DNA of 5,217 bases, from the NCBI GenBank assembly GCA_963923455.1, contig CAWULT010000200.1, positions 1-5,217 on the forward strand, written 5' to 3'. The stretch is from CAWULT01 sp963923455 (GTDB taxonomy: Bacteria > Acidobacteriota > Vicinamibacteria > Vicinamibacterales > UBA2999). The notes under the pieces are model-generated. The model made no database searches and was not told the DNA's origin. It saw only the letters and a list, made by a program, of their open reading frames with translations. Of this stretch, positions 1-5,217 are shown piece after piece; within the stretch, counting starts at the first letter, position 1; every line of letters begins with the position of its first letter. A program made the translations under genes and the position numbers.

Positions 1-587
1 GGCCTCGCGACGCTGAGACCGGACGGCCGCACGGAACCGCTGCTCGCGGCCGGCTGGACGTGGACACCCGACAACCTCGGCCTGCGGGTCCGGCTGCGGG
101 AGGGCGTGCGGCTTCCCGACGGACAACTGGTCACGCCGGCCATGGTCGCCGAGGCCCTGAAGCGGGGCGTGGCCAACCCTGGAAACCGGGCCCAGTCGTG
201 GGCGATCGACGCCATCACCGACGTCCAGCCGTCGGGCGCCAGCGAGATCCTGCTCAGCCTGTCGCGGGAGGCCGGGGCCTTGCCGGAGGATCTCTCCTTC
301 CCGCTCGCCTTCGGGCCCTCCAACGCCGGAACCGGGCCCTTCCAGGAGGCTTCCCGCACCGACACCGAGATCGTGCTGGCGCGCGTCGATCATCACTACC
401 GCGGACAGCCCACGGTGGAACGCATCGTCATCCAGGCCTACCCCGTGGTGCGGACGGCGTGGGCGAGCCTGCTCCGCGACGAGATGGACATCGTGACCAA
501 CGTGCCGGCCGACGCGGTGGCGTTCCTGGGCAACGGGCGCGTGGCCGCGACAGCCTTCCTGCGGGCGTTCCAGTACCAGCTCGCGGA
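1..587 (+). pseudogene. Family-5 extracellular solute-binding protein (ABC transporter), fragment cut at both ends
   Basis: This is the N-terminal half of an SBP_bac_5 protein, the periplasmic or lipid-anchored ligand receptor of oligopeptide/dipeptide/nickel-type ABC importers. The frame is open from base 1, so the signal peptide and true start lie to the left. Visible family landmarks are LRPDGRTEPLLAAGW near the start (the 'dG..eP.LA..W' block), LRVRLREGVRLPDGQLVTP (the 'LR.GV.F.DG..lTA' block), GTGPF near base 330, YRGQPTVERIVI near base 400 (the 'Y.GG.P.ld.I' block) and RDEMDIVTNVP (the 'G..D....v' block). The family is normally about 500 residues, but only about 195 are present. Similarity stops after AFQYQL at about base 585, where 'FN' and the second half of the fold would be expected. 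The frame then runs on without meaning into kinase DNA and stops at 637-639. No permease or ATPase gene is in view. I infer a 3' deletion, or an assembly join, rather than a working transporter part. Confidence 0.8.
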
Positions 588-1150
588 CGGTCGACCGGGA
601 GCTGACGCAGGTGCGGAGGGTGCTCGAGGACCTGCGTGAGATCGCCAGGCCGCGGCCGCTCGAGCGGGCGCCGCTCGACCTGAACGCCGTGGCGACCGGC
701 GTCGTGGAGTCGATGCAGTCCGGGGCGGCCACCGCGCAGTTGACGCTGGCGCTGGAGACGTGGGCGTCCCCGCTCCCGATCCTGGGCGACGCCTACGGCC
801 TGAACCGGGTCTGCCAGAACCTGCTCGTCAACGCCTTCCAGGCCACGCCGGAGCACGGCCGCGTCCACGTCCGCACGGCACGCGAGGACGGCATGGCCGT
901 GATTGCCGTCGCGGACTCCGGTTCCGGCATCCAGCCTGAGCGCCTGCAGACGATCTTCGACGGCGCCACGACGAAGCGCCGGGGCCTCGGGCTCGGCCTG
1001 ATGACGTCGAAGCGGATCGTCGAGCAGCTCGGCGGCGCAATCTCGGTGACCAGCACCGTCGGCGAAGGGGCGACGTTCTACATCAAGTTCCCGTTGGCGG
1101 GGGTCGGCCCCGAGGCACCCGGCGTTCCCGGCAGCCCGCCGCCCGCCTGA
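587..1150 (+). pseudogene. Sensor histidine kinase, C-terminal fragment (HATPase_c domain without H-box)
   Basis: This is the ATP-binding end of a two-component sensor kinase. Kinase-like sequence begins at about 587 with TVDRELTQVRRVLEDLREIARPRPLE, which matches the end of the second DHp helix and its linker in families ending '..DLL.fARP'. The first DHp helix with the phospho-accepting His, and any sensor or membrane part, are missing. Counting from a possible GTG at 611 (179 residues), the HATPase_c motifs are intact: N-box QNLLVNAFQAT (Asn74), G1 box DSGSGI (Asp102), F-region around IFDGATTKR, and G2 box GLGLGL (125-130). It ends in GATFYIKFPL plus a short Pro/Gly-rich tail. The sequence GGGAG at 597-601 lies 9 bases before that GTG, so a stand-alone ATPase domain could be translated, but it could not autophosphorylate. 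The frame differs by one from the solute-binding fragment just upstream. The 3' end overlaps the opposing kinase gene. It is most likely a remnant. Confidence 0.78.
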
Positions 1151-3012
1151 GGCAACGGGCCGCGGCCGGTGGTATCGAGAGAACCCTGGCCCGGCCCGGC
1201 GTCGAGCACCAGCCGCACGGCCCGCAGCAGATCGCGCGCCGACACGGGCTTCTGGACCAGCACCATCTGCTCGGACAGCACGCCGTCGCCGACGAGCGCG
1301 TCGGTCGCGTAGCCTGAGACGTAGATCACGAGCGGTTCCGGCCGGATGCCCTTCAGCAGCGTCACCATCTCGGGCCCGGTCATGTCGGGCATGATCACGT
1401 CGGTCAGTATGAGGTCGATCCTGCCCGGATGCTTCGCCGCGATCGCCAGCGCCTCTTTGGGGCCGGACGCCTCGAGGATCACGTAGCCCTGGCGTTTCAG
1501 CACGGCGTTCGAGAACGCGCGCACCGAGTCGTCGTCCTCGACCAGGAGAAGGGTCTCCGAACCGGCGACGGTCGGCTCGACGGGCAGCTGGTCCGCCGCA
1601 ACGGGCACGGCCTTCGCGGTGCGCGGGAAATGCACGACGAAAGTCGTGCCCTGGAGCGGAGCCGTCTCGACGTCGATGTGCCCGCCCAGCTGCTTGACGA
1701 TGCCGTAGACCGTGGCAAGGCCGAGGCCGCTGCCGTGCCCGGGCGCCTTCGTCGTGAAGAAGGGCTCGAACAGCCTCGCCTTCGTCGCGTCGTCCATGCC
1801 GCAGCCGGTGTCGCGCATCGACAGGCGGATGTACGGGCCCGGTGGCAGCGCGGGTTCGGCCCCCGTCAGGTCGACGGCCGCGACGTCGATGGTCAGCTCC
1901 CCGGCAATCGGCATCGCGTCGCGGGCGTTCACGGCGAGGTTGACCAGCACCTGCTCGAGCTGCATGCGGTCGGCTTCGATCGGGCACACGCCGTCGGCCA
2001 GGTGCAGGCGCAGCCTGATGTGCTCGCCGATCAGCCGCACGAGCATCTGCGTCGTGTCGCGCACGACGGCGTTCAGGTCGAGCGGCGTGATCCGGAGCAT
2101 CTGCTTGCGGCCGAAGGCCAGCAGCTGGCGGGTGAGGGCGCTGCCCCGGCGCGCGGCCTTCGGAATCTCCGACAGGTCGCTGTAGAGCGGGTTGTCGCGG
2201 CCGACGCGCGCCAGCAGCATGTCGCCGTAGCCCTGGATGACCATCAGGATGTTGTTGAAGTCGTGCGCGACGCCGCCGGCGAGGCGCCCGATCGCCTCGA
2301 GCTTGTGCGCCTGCCGCAGCTCGGCCTCGAGCCGGTCGCGCTCGGTGAAGTCGCGCGCGATGCCCTGAACGCCGATCGGCCGGCCGTCGCGTGCGATGAG
2401 CCGCAGGCTGGTCTCGATCGGCACCCGGCGGCCGTCGCGCGCGATCAGCTCGAGCGTGGTCGGCTTCACGAGCGCGCCGTGCGCGATGCTGTCGAGCATC
2501 TCGCGGACGGCCTCGACGTCCGACGGCGCGACCAGGTCGATCAGCCGCAGGGTGCGCGCCTCGTCCGCCGGACGCCCGAGCAGGCGCTCGCCGACCCGGT
2601 TCAGGGACGTGAAGCGCGCCTCCAGGTCGAGCGTGTAGATCATGTCGCTGGCGTTCTCGACGAGCTCCCGGTACGCGACTTCGGCGCGTTCGCGCTCCGA
2701 AATCTGCGCCTGCAGTTCGCGGTTGGCCGCCGTGAGCGCCTCGGTGCGGGCGGCTACCGTGGCCTCGAGTGTCTCGAGGGACTGCGACAGGCCGGCCTCG
2801 GCGTTCTTCTTCGCCTGGCTGAGGGCGCTGATGAGGATCGAGACGGAGGCGAAGAGCGCCGGGCGCAGCCGATCGGCGAGCAGCGTCCCGAAATCGGCGT
2901 CGGTCCGGTCAACGGGCTCGAACAGGAAGTGGGTGGCCGCGACCGCGAGGCAGGTCGCCAGCAGCCCGGGCCCAACCCCGCCGAACCAGGCGCTGACCGT
3001 GACCGCCCCACA
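1078..3012 (-). CDS. Hybrid sensor histidine kinase (half DUF4118 - coiled coil - PAS - HisKA - HATPase - receiver), N-terminus damaged
   Basis: This two-component kinase has its own receiver and would autophosphorylate and pass phosphate to it. Reading down the minus strand from about 3012, VSAWFGGVGPGLLATCLAV and a second hydrophobic stretch near 2860-2825 match the last part of a DUF4118-type membrane domain. A Glu/Arg-rich coiled coil follows (about 2810-2670), then a PAS domain from ENASDMIYTLDLEARF. Numbering from the ATG at 2643, the phospho-accepting His is 127 (GGVAHDFNN), the N-box is around Asn239 (LVNLAVNARDAM), the G1 box is DTGCGM from Asp278 and the G2 box is GSGLGL (304-309). 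The receiver runs from about 364 to 481 with the acidic cluster VEDDD, phospho-Asp415 (LTDVIMP), Ser443 and Lys465. The C-terminal 37 residues are low-complexity and overlap the opposing gene. No ATG, GTG or TTG exists in frame between 2643 and the stop at 3091-3093. The only normal start, at 2643, lies inside the PAS fold and has no good Shine-Dalgarno. The catalytic part is intact and the sensor part is decapitated, so it may be a pseudogene. Confidence 0.85.
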   Translation of the reverse strand, partial: CGAVTVSAWFGGVGPGLLATCLAVAATHFLFEPVDRTDADFGTLLADRLRPALFASVSILISALSQAKKNAEAGLSQSLETLEATVAARTEALTAANRELQAQISERERAEVAYRELVENASDMIYTLDLEARFTSLNRVGERLLGRPADEARTLRLIDLVAPSDVEAVREMLDSIAHGALVKPTTLELIARDGRRVPIETSLRLIARDGRPIGVQGIARDFTERDRLEAELRQAHKLEAIGRLAGGVAHDFNNILMVIQGYGDMLLARVGRDNPLYSDLSEIPKAARRGSALTRQLLAFGRKQMLRITPLDLNAVVRDTTQMLVRLIGEHIRLRLHLADGVCPIEADRMQLEQVLVNLAVNARDAMPIAGELTIDVAAVDLTGAEPALPPGPYIRLSMRDTGCGMDDATKARLFEPFFTTKAPGHGSGLGLATVYGIVKQLGGHIDVETAPLQGTTFVVHFPRTAKAVPVAADQLPVEPTVAGSETLLLVEDDDSVRAFSNAVLKRQGYVILEASGPKEALAIAAKHPGRIDLILTDVIMPDMTGPEMVTLLKGIRPEPLVIYVSGYATDALVGDGVLSEQMVLVQKPVSARDLLRAVRLVLDAGPGQGSLDTTGRGPLPQAGGGLPGTPGASGPTPANGNLM

Positions 3013-3102
3013 ACGGGGCCCCGCACCCCACGATGCGGCGGTCGGCGCCCGTCGCCCCCTCGGCGCGTGCCCCCTTGTGCGCGGTTTGACTCAAGTCTCG
3101 AC

Positions 3103-3114
3103 CGACATGTGTCG
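3103..3114. repeat. Inverted repeat CGACA-TG-TGTCG upstream of the response regulator
   Basis: Five-base arms flank a two-base centre, 20 bases upstream of the ATG at 3135, in the untranslated leader or promoter zone. A TTGACT hexamer at 3086-3091 could be a -35 box, but I find no convincing -10 at 16-18 bases. The repeat may be an operator for the receiver gene. With arms this short in GC-rich DNA, chance is a real alternative. Confidence 0.3.
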
Positions 3115-3125
3115 ATGAACTAGTC

Positions 3126-3130
3126 GGAGG
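3126..3130 (+). promoter_or_regulatory. Shine-Dalgarno of the response regulator
   Basis: GGAGG lies four bases upstream of the ATG at 3135. It is the clearest ribosome binding site in the window and fixes the start of the receiver protein. Confidence 0.75.
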
Positions 3131-3134
3131 ACCA

Positions 3135-3560
3135 ATGATCCTGGCTTCAACCACCAGCCCCGAAACGATCCTGCTCGTCGAGAACGAGCTGGCCCTGCGC
3201 GAGTTGATGCGGCGATTCCTCGAGGGATCGGGCTACACCGTGCTCGGCGCGCGCAACGGCGAGGAGGCGCTGGCGACCGCCCGGCAGCATCCCACGCCGA
3301 TCGACCTGCTGCTGACCGACATCGTGATGCCGGGCATGAGCGGCTTCGCGCTCGCCTCGCAACTCTCGCAGCTGCGGGCCGAAACCAAGGTGCTGTACTT
3401 CTCGGGGTACGCCGATGACTACGACGTGATTCGGGCCGGCATCCAGGACTCGGGCAAGCCGTTCCTGCTGAAACCGTTCACTCAGCGCGACCTGCTCGAC
3501 AAGATCGTCGAGGTGCTGAACCCGGCGGCCGCCCCCCAGGGCGCGCCGGCGGCGCACTGA
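3135..3560 (+). CDS. Single-domain response regulator (CheY-like receiver)
   Basis: This 141-residue protein is essentially one receiver domain with no DNA-binding or enzymatic output domain, so it would act by protein contact or as a phosphorelay step in the cytoplasm. The phospho-accepting Asp is 62 in LLLTDIVMPGMSG. The switch Ser is 90 (YFSGY), the conserved Lys is 113 (LLKPF), and the fold ends near residue 128 with a short Ala/Pro tail. The N-terminal acidic pocket reads LLVENE, so the usual second acidic residue (equivalent to CheY Asp13) is Asn17, which may weaken Mg2+ binding. The start is supported by GGAGG at 3126-3130, four bases before the ATG. It is transcribed away from the hybrid kinase and its TD(I/V)IMP receiver resembles that kinase's receiver, so the two may be partners; this is inference. 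Family assignment is firm, but the partner and output are unknown. Confidence 0.9.
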   Translation: MILASTTSPETILLVENELALRELMRRFLEGSGYTVLGARNGEEALATARQHPTPIDLLLTDIVMPGMSGFALASQLSQLRAETKVLYFSGYADDYDVIRAGIQDSGKPFLLKPFTQRDLLDKIVEVLNPAAAPQGAPAAH

Positions 3561-3607
3561 GCCGAACGCGGCCGGCCCCGCGAGGGCCGCTGGCGATCCA
3601 AAACGAA

Positions 3608-3635
3608 AACCCGGCGCGAACATCCGCGCCGGGTT
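3608..3635 (-). terminator. Intrinsic terminator of the HU gene
   Basis: The arms AACCCGGCGCG (3608-3618) and CGCGCCGGGTT (3625-3635) pair perfectly over 11 bp around a 6-base loop. Read on the minus strand, the stem is followed at once by TTTT-type runs (positions 3607-3600 read TTCGTTTT), which is the layout of a rho-independent terminator. It lies 47 bases past the HU stop. On the plus strand the stem is followed by a G-rich run instead of T, so it should be weak for the response regulator gene, which also ends exactly 47 bases away. Confidence 0.88.
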
Positions 3636-3682
3636 GGAGGGGGGACCCGCGGCGGCCGTCTCGGGCCGCCTGGTGACGTCGC

Positions 3683-3982
3683 CTACTTCTTCGGAAGAAC
3701 CGCGTCCTTCAGCTGCTTCGCGATCCGTGCCTTGACGACCGTCTTGGCCGGAATCTTGATCGCCTCGCCGGTCGCCGGATTGCGGCCCATACGGGCCTTC
3801 CGCTTCTGCACGACCAGCTTCACCATGCCGGGCAGCACGAACTCGCCCGAGCGCTTGAGCTCCTTCTCCGACAGCATCGTCAGCTCGTCGAAGAACTCGC
3901 GCGCCTGCGTGCGCTTCATCTCGAAGCGGTCGGCGAAGTGCGAGAACAGCTCCGACTTGCCCATTCTGCGGGCCTCTGCCAT
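3683..3982 (-). CDS. HU/IHF-family nucleoid-associated DNA-binding protein
   Basis: This is a small basic protein that dimerises and bends DNA in the nucleoid. From the ATG at 3982 it has 99 residues, close to the usual 90 or so. Landmarks are MGKSELFSHFADRF (helix 1), EFFDELTMLSEKELKRSGEFVLPGMVKL (dimer core) and the DNA-gripping arm GRNPATGEAIKIPAKTVVKAR, whose Asn-Pro step carries the intercalating proline, ending in KQLKDAVLPKK. The frame is open up to an ATG at 4081, but the extra 33 residues do not resemble HU, and that ATG overlaps the -10 box of a good promoter. The start at 3982 has GGGGGA four bases upstream. An ATG at 3964 (MGKSEL, AGAGG eight bases upstream) is the main alternative and would give 93 residues. 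The gene is monocistronic, between its own promoter and terminator. Its exact class (HU versus IHF-like) cannot be set from sequence alone, so I give no symbol. Confidence 0.92.
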   Translation of the reverse strand: MAEARRMGKSELFSHFADRFEMKRTQAREFFDELTMLSEKELKRSGEFVLPGMVKLVVQKRKARMGRNPATGEAIKIPAKTVVKARIAKQLKDAVLPKK

Positions 3983-4023
3983 CACGTCCCCCAGTCCAGT
4001 GTGCGCGCCAGGTGCTTCGCCGC

Positions 4024-4055
4024 CTCGACAGTCGAGCGCGCGTCGCAAACTGTCG
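4024..4055. repeat. Nested inverted repeats in the HU leader
   Basis: CTCGAC-A-GTCGAG (4024-4036) is a palindrome with perfect 6-base arms. CGACAGT (4026-4032) also pairs with ACTGTCG (4049-4055) across 16 bases. The two pairings exclude each other and both lie between the predicted HU transcription start and its ribosome binding site. They could be an operator or a leader RNA switch between two hairpins. The function is unproven, and GC-rich sequence makes short palindromes common. Confidence 0.4.
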
Positions 4056-4079
4056 CGGAAATCTTGCAAAACCGCCGTC

Positions 4080-4109
4080 ATGCTAACGCGGCGCTCCGCG
4101 CGGTGTCAA
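4080..4109 (-). promoter_or_regulatory. Sigma70-type promoter of the HU gene
   Basis: On the minus strand a perfect -35 TTGACA (plus positions 4109-4104) is followed by 17 bases and TTAGCA (4086-4081), or by 18 bases and TAGCAT (4085-4080). Transcription would start near 4073, giving an HU leader of about 90 bases. The upstream ATG at 4081 lies inside the -10 box, so it cannot be the HU start if this promoter is real. Confidence 0.65.
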
Positions 4110-4151
4110 CGAACAGGAGCCCGGAACCCGGGCGAAATCGGGCCAAAGTGC

Positions 4152-4157
4152 TAGAAT
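4152..4157 (+). promoter_or_regulatory. Candidate -10 box of queF
   Basis: TAGAAT matches the TATAAT consensus at five of six positions and stands out in GC-rich DNA. It ends nine bases before the ATG at 4167, so transcription would begin at or within a few bases of the start codon. No clear -35 box is seen 16-18 bases upstream. Confidence 0.55.
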
Positions 4158-4166
4158 TTGCGAGGT

Positions 4167-4523
4167 ATGTCAAGCACGACGACGCTCGAGACGTTCCCCA
4201 ATCCGCGGCCGGAGCGGGAGTACGAGATCGCGATCCGCTGCCCCGAGTTCACGTCCGTCTGTCCGAAGACCGGGCTGCCGGACTTCGGCGAGATCCGCAT
4301 CACCTACGTCCCCGCCGATCGTTGCGTCGAGCTGAAGTCGCTCAAGTACTACCTCATCGAGTTCCGCAACCGCGGCATCTTCTACGAGGCCGTGACCAAC
4401 CAGATCCTCGACGACCTGGTGGGGGCGTGCGCGCCGCGCCGGATGACCGTCGTCGGTGACTTCACCGCGCGCGGCGGCATCACCACGTCGGTCACCGCAA
4501 CGTTCACGTCCACCCGCCGGTAG
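4167..4523 (+). CDS. queF: NADPH-dependent 7-cyano-7-deazaguanine reductase (preQ1 synthase)
   Basis: QueF reduces the nitrile of preQ0 to the aminomethyl group of preQ1 with two NADPH, a cytoplasmic step on the way to queuosine in tRNA. At 118 residues this is the short, unimodular T-fold type (B. subtilis-like, usually 120-165), not the two-domain E. coli type. The catalytic Cys32 and Asp39 sit in FTSVCPKTGLPDFGEI, where the cysteine forms the thioimide with preQ0. The QueF signature ELKSLKYY is at 55-62, the substrate-binding Glu74 is in FYEAVTNQILDD, and TARGGITTSV is near the end. The ATG at 4167 is preferred. A TTG at 4158 would add three residues but abuts the -10-like TAGAAT. No other queuosine gene is in the window, so it is probably a single-gene unit. 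It converges on the HAD gene with a 10-base gap. Confidence 0.96.
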   Translation: MSSTTTLETFPNPRPEREYEIAIRCPEFTSVCPKTGLPDFGEIRITYVPADRCVELKSLKYYLIEFRNRGIFYEAVTNQILDDLVGACAPRRMTVVGDFTARGGITTSVTATFTSTRR

Positions 4524-4533
4524 CGAAGGGGCC

Positions 4534-5217
4534 TCATCCCCGCCCGAGCGCGAAGCGCTCGATCGCCCTGGCCAGCCCCGCATCGTCGTTGTGCGTCGTC
4601 AGATGCCATCCCCGCGACCTCAATCCGTCGACCGCGTTGCCCATCACGACCGGGGTGCCGGCGAACTCGAGCATGTCGACGTCGTTGAGGTTGTCGCCGA
4701 CGGCCATCACGTCGGCCGCGGAGAGGCCGAGTTGCGCCGCACGCCAGGCCAGCGCGCGGCCCTTGGTGGCCGACGCGTCGGTGATGTCGAGCAGCGAGAA
4801 GTCGCGGTGGACGTACTCGGTGAGCAGGACCGTGACGTCTCCGGCCTCCTGCCGTACGGCGTCGGCGACTTCGCGCATGTGGTCGACCCCGCCACTGAAC
4901 ATCACCTGGATGGGGTCCTCCGTGAGGGCGTCTTCGAGCGGGACCGCCCGCGCGATGAGGTGTCGGTTCCGGAGGTAGTAGCCCTTCCGGCCCGGATGCT
5001 CCCAGTCCATCGTCTCGAACACCACCTGCTCGGCGTGGTCGCGGTCGAACACCAGCGCCGACGACGCCCGGTGCGCCCGCGTCGACTCCAGCACCGACCG
5101 GGCCCGGCTCCGGCTCAGCAGGCGCCGCGCCAGGTGCCGGCCGTCCTTCCGCCGTTCCACCGCCCCGTTGCTCACGATGAGGGAGACGCTGTCGGGAAGT
5201 TCGTCGGCCACCGGGCG
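4534..5217 (-). CDS. Cof-type HAD-superfamily phosphatase, N-terminus beyond the window
   Basis: This is a Mg2+-dependent haloacid-dehalogenase phosphohydrolase of the Cof/subclass IIB kind, which typically dephosphorylates sugar phosphates or cofactors such as FMN or PLP; the substrate cannot be told here. The frame is open to the right edge. The first residues RPVADELPDSVSLIVSNGA fit the region just after motif II ('TGR...aa.....I..NGA'), so about 40 residues carrying the DxD nucleophile are off the edge. A GTG at 5211 is not the true start. Counting from 5211, a cap domain covers about 17-140. Motif III Lys150 is in SATKGRAL and motif IV is GDNLNDVDML with Asp173 and Asp177. This is followed by the typical GTPVVMGNAVDGLRSR block and AIERF at the C-terminus. 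It ends 10 bases from the queF stop, tail to tail. Confidence 0.88.
   Translation of the reverse strand, partial: RPVADELPDSVSLIVSNGAVERRKDGRHLARRLLSRSRARSVLESTRAHRASSALVFDRDHAEQVVFETMDWEHPGRKGYYLRNRHLIARAVPLEDALTEDPIQVMFSGGVDHMREVADAVRQEAGDVTVLLTEYVHRDFSLLDITDASATKGRALAWRAAQLGLSAADVMAVGDNLNDVDMLEFAGTPVVMGNAVDGLRSRGWHLTTHNDDAGLARAIERFALGRG

Noticed and set aside
60..605. A plus-strand frame overlapping the solute-binding fragment
   Set aside because: The product is Arg/Pro/Gly-rich and lacks the SBP_bac_5 landmarks present in the neighbouring frame.
1158..1167. Palindrome GGCCGCGGCC after the plus-strand kinase stop
   Set aside because: It has no loop and no T-tract. Self-complementary GC runs are common by chance at this base composition.
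428..1987. A long minus-strand open frame running through the plus-strand kinase fragment and part of the hybrid kinase
   Set aside because: The translation is Arg/Ala/Gly-rich with no motif, and it is out of frame with the hybrid kinase, whose HisKA, HATPase and receiver motifs are unambiguous.
1429..3123. A long plus-strand open frame antisense to the hybrid kinase
   Set aside because: It encodes an Arg/Glu/Gly-rich sequence without any recognisable domain. The opposite strand carries clear kinase motifs in order. Long antisense frames are expected in DNA this GC-rich.
3568..3590. GC-rich hairpin (GCGGCC / GGCCGC, with inner GGCCC / GGGCC) just after the response regulator stop
   Set aside because: It has no T-tract downstream, and the competing pairings are typical of any GGCC-rich stretch. 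It is too weak to call a terminator.
4170..4609. Open frames antisense to queF and bridging to the HAD gene
   Set aside because: Both are shadows of queF and the HAD phosphatase, whose catalytic motifs are clear. The sequences are low-complexity and arginine-rich.
1..5217. CRISPR arrays, tRNA/rRNA genes, insertion-sequence ends, toxin-antitoxin or phage genes
   Set aside because: I looked for regularly spaced repeats, tRNA arm patterns, terminal inverted repeats and recombinase motifs and saw none.

Overview
This window is GC-rich DNA (roughly 70 % by eye, with third codon positions almost all G or C) from a Gram-negative-type bacterium. The mix of a hybrid PAS histidine kinase, a family-5 solute-binding protein, an HU protein with the Arg-Asn-Pro arm and a short, single-domain QueF would fit Acidobacteriota (for example Vicinamibacteria). 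That taxonomic guess is inference; no rRNA or marker gene is present.

Left part (1-3134): three damaged or incomplete genes. Bases 1 to about 587 encode the first half of a family-5 (oligopeptide/dipeptide-type) solute-binding protein. It ends abruptly in mid-domain, and an out-of-frame histidine kinase tail (about 587-1150) follows with an intact ATP-binding domain but no phospho-accepting histidine. Facing it on the minus strand is a hybrid histidine kinase (stop at 1078) with PAS, HisKA, HATPase and receiver domains. Its reading frame continues upstream into half of a DUF4118-type membrane domain, but that frame has no ATG, GTG or TTG before its upstream stop at 3091-3093. The two kinase genes overlap tail to tail by 73 bp. 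The region looks like a deletion or rearrangement scar, or possibly an assembly join.

Middle (3135-4166): a complete stand-alone receiver-domain response regulator on the plus strand. It converges on an HU-family nucleoid protein on the minus strand, with a perfect 11-bp hairpin between them whose T-tract serves the HU gene. HU has a readable sigma70-type promoter (TTGACA, 17 bp, TTAGCA) that also settles its translation start.

Right part (4167-5217): queF (preQ1 synthase, queuosine pathway) on the plus strand, with a TAGAAT box so close to its ATG that the mRNA may be leaderless. It converges, with a 10-bp gap, on a Cof-type HAD phosphatase whose N-terminus lies beyond the right edge.

The genes do not form one pathway. 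The two kinases and the receiver are two-component signalling parts and could once have worked together. HU, queF and the HAD phosphatase are ordinary housekeeping or accessory metabolism. I do not see a clear new system; the scarred signalling region and the promoter details are the parts worth a second look.
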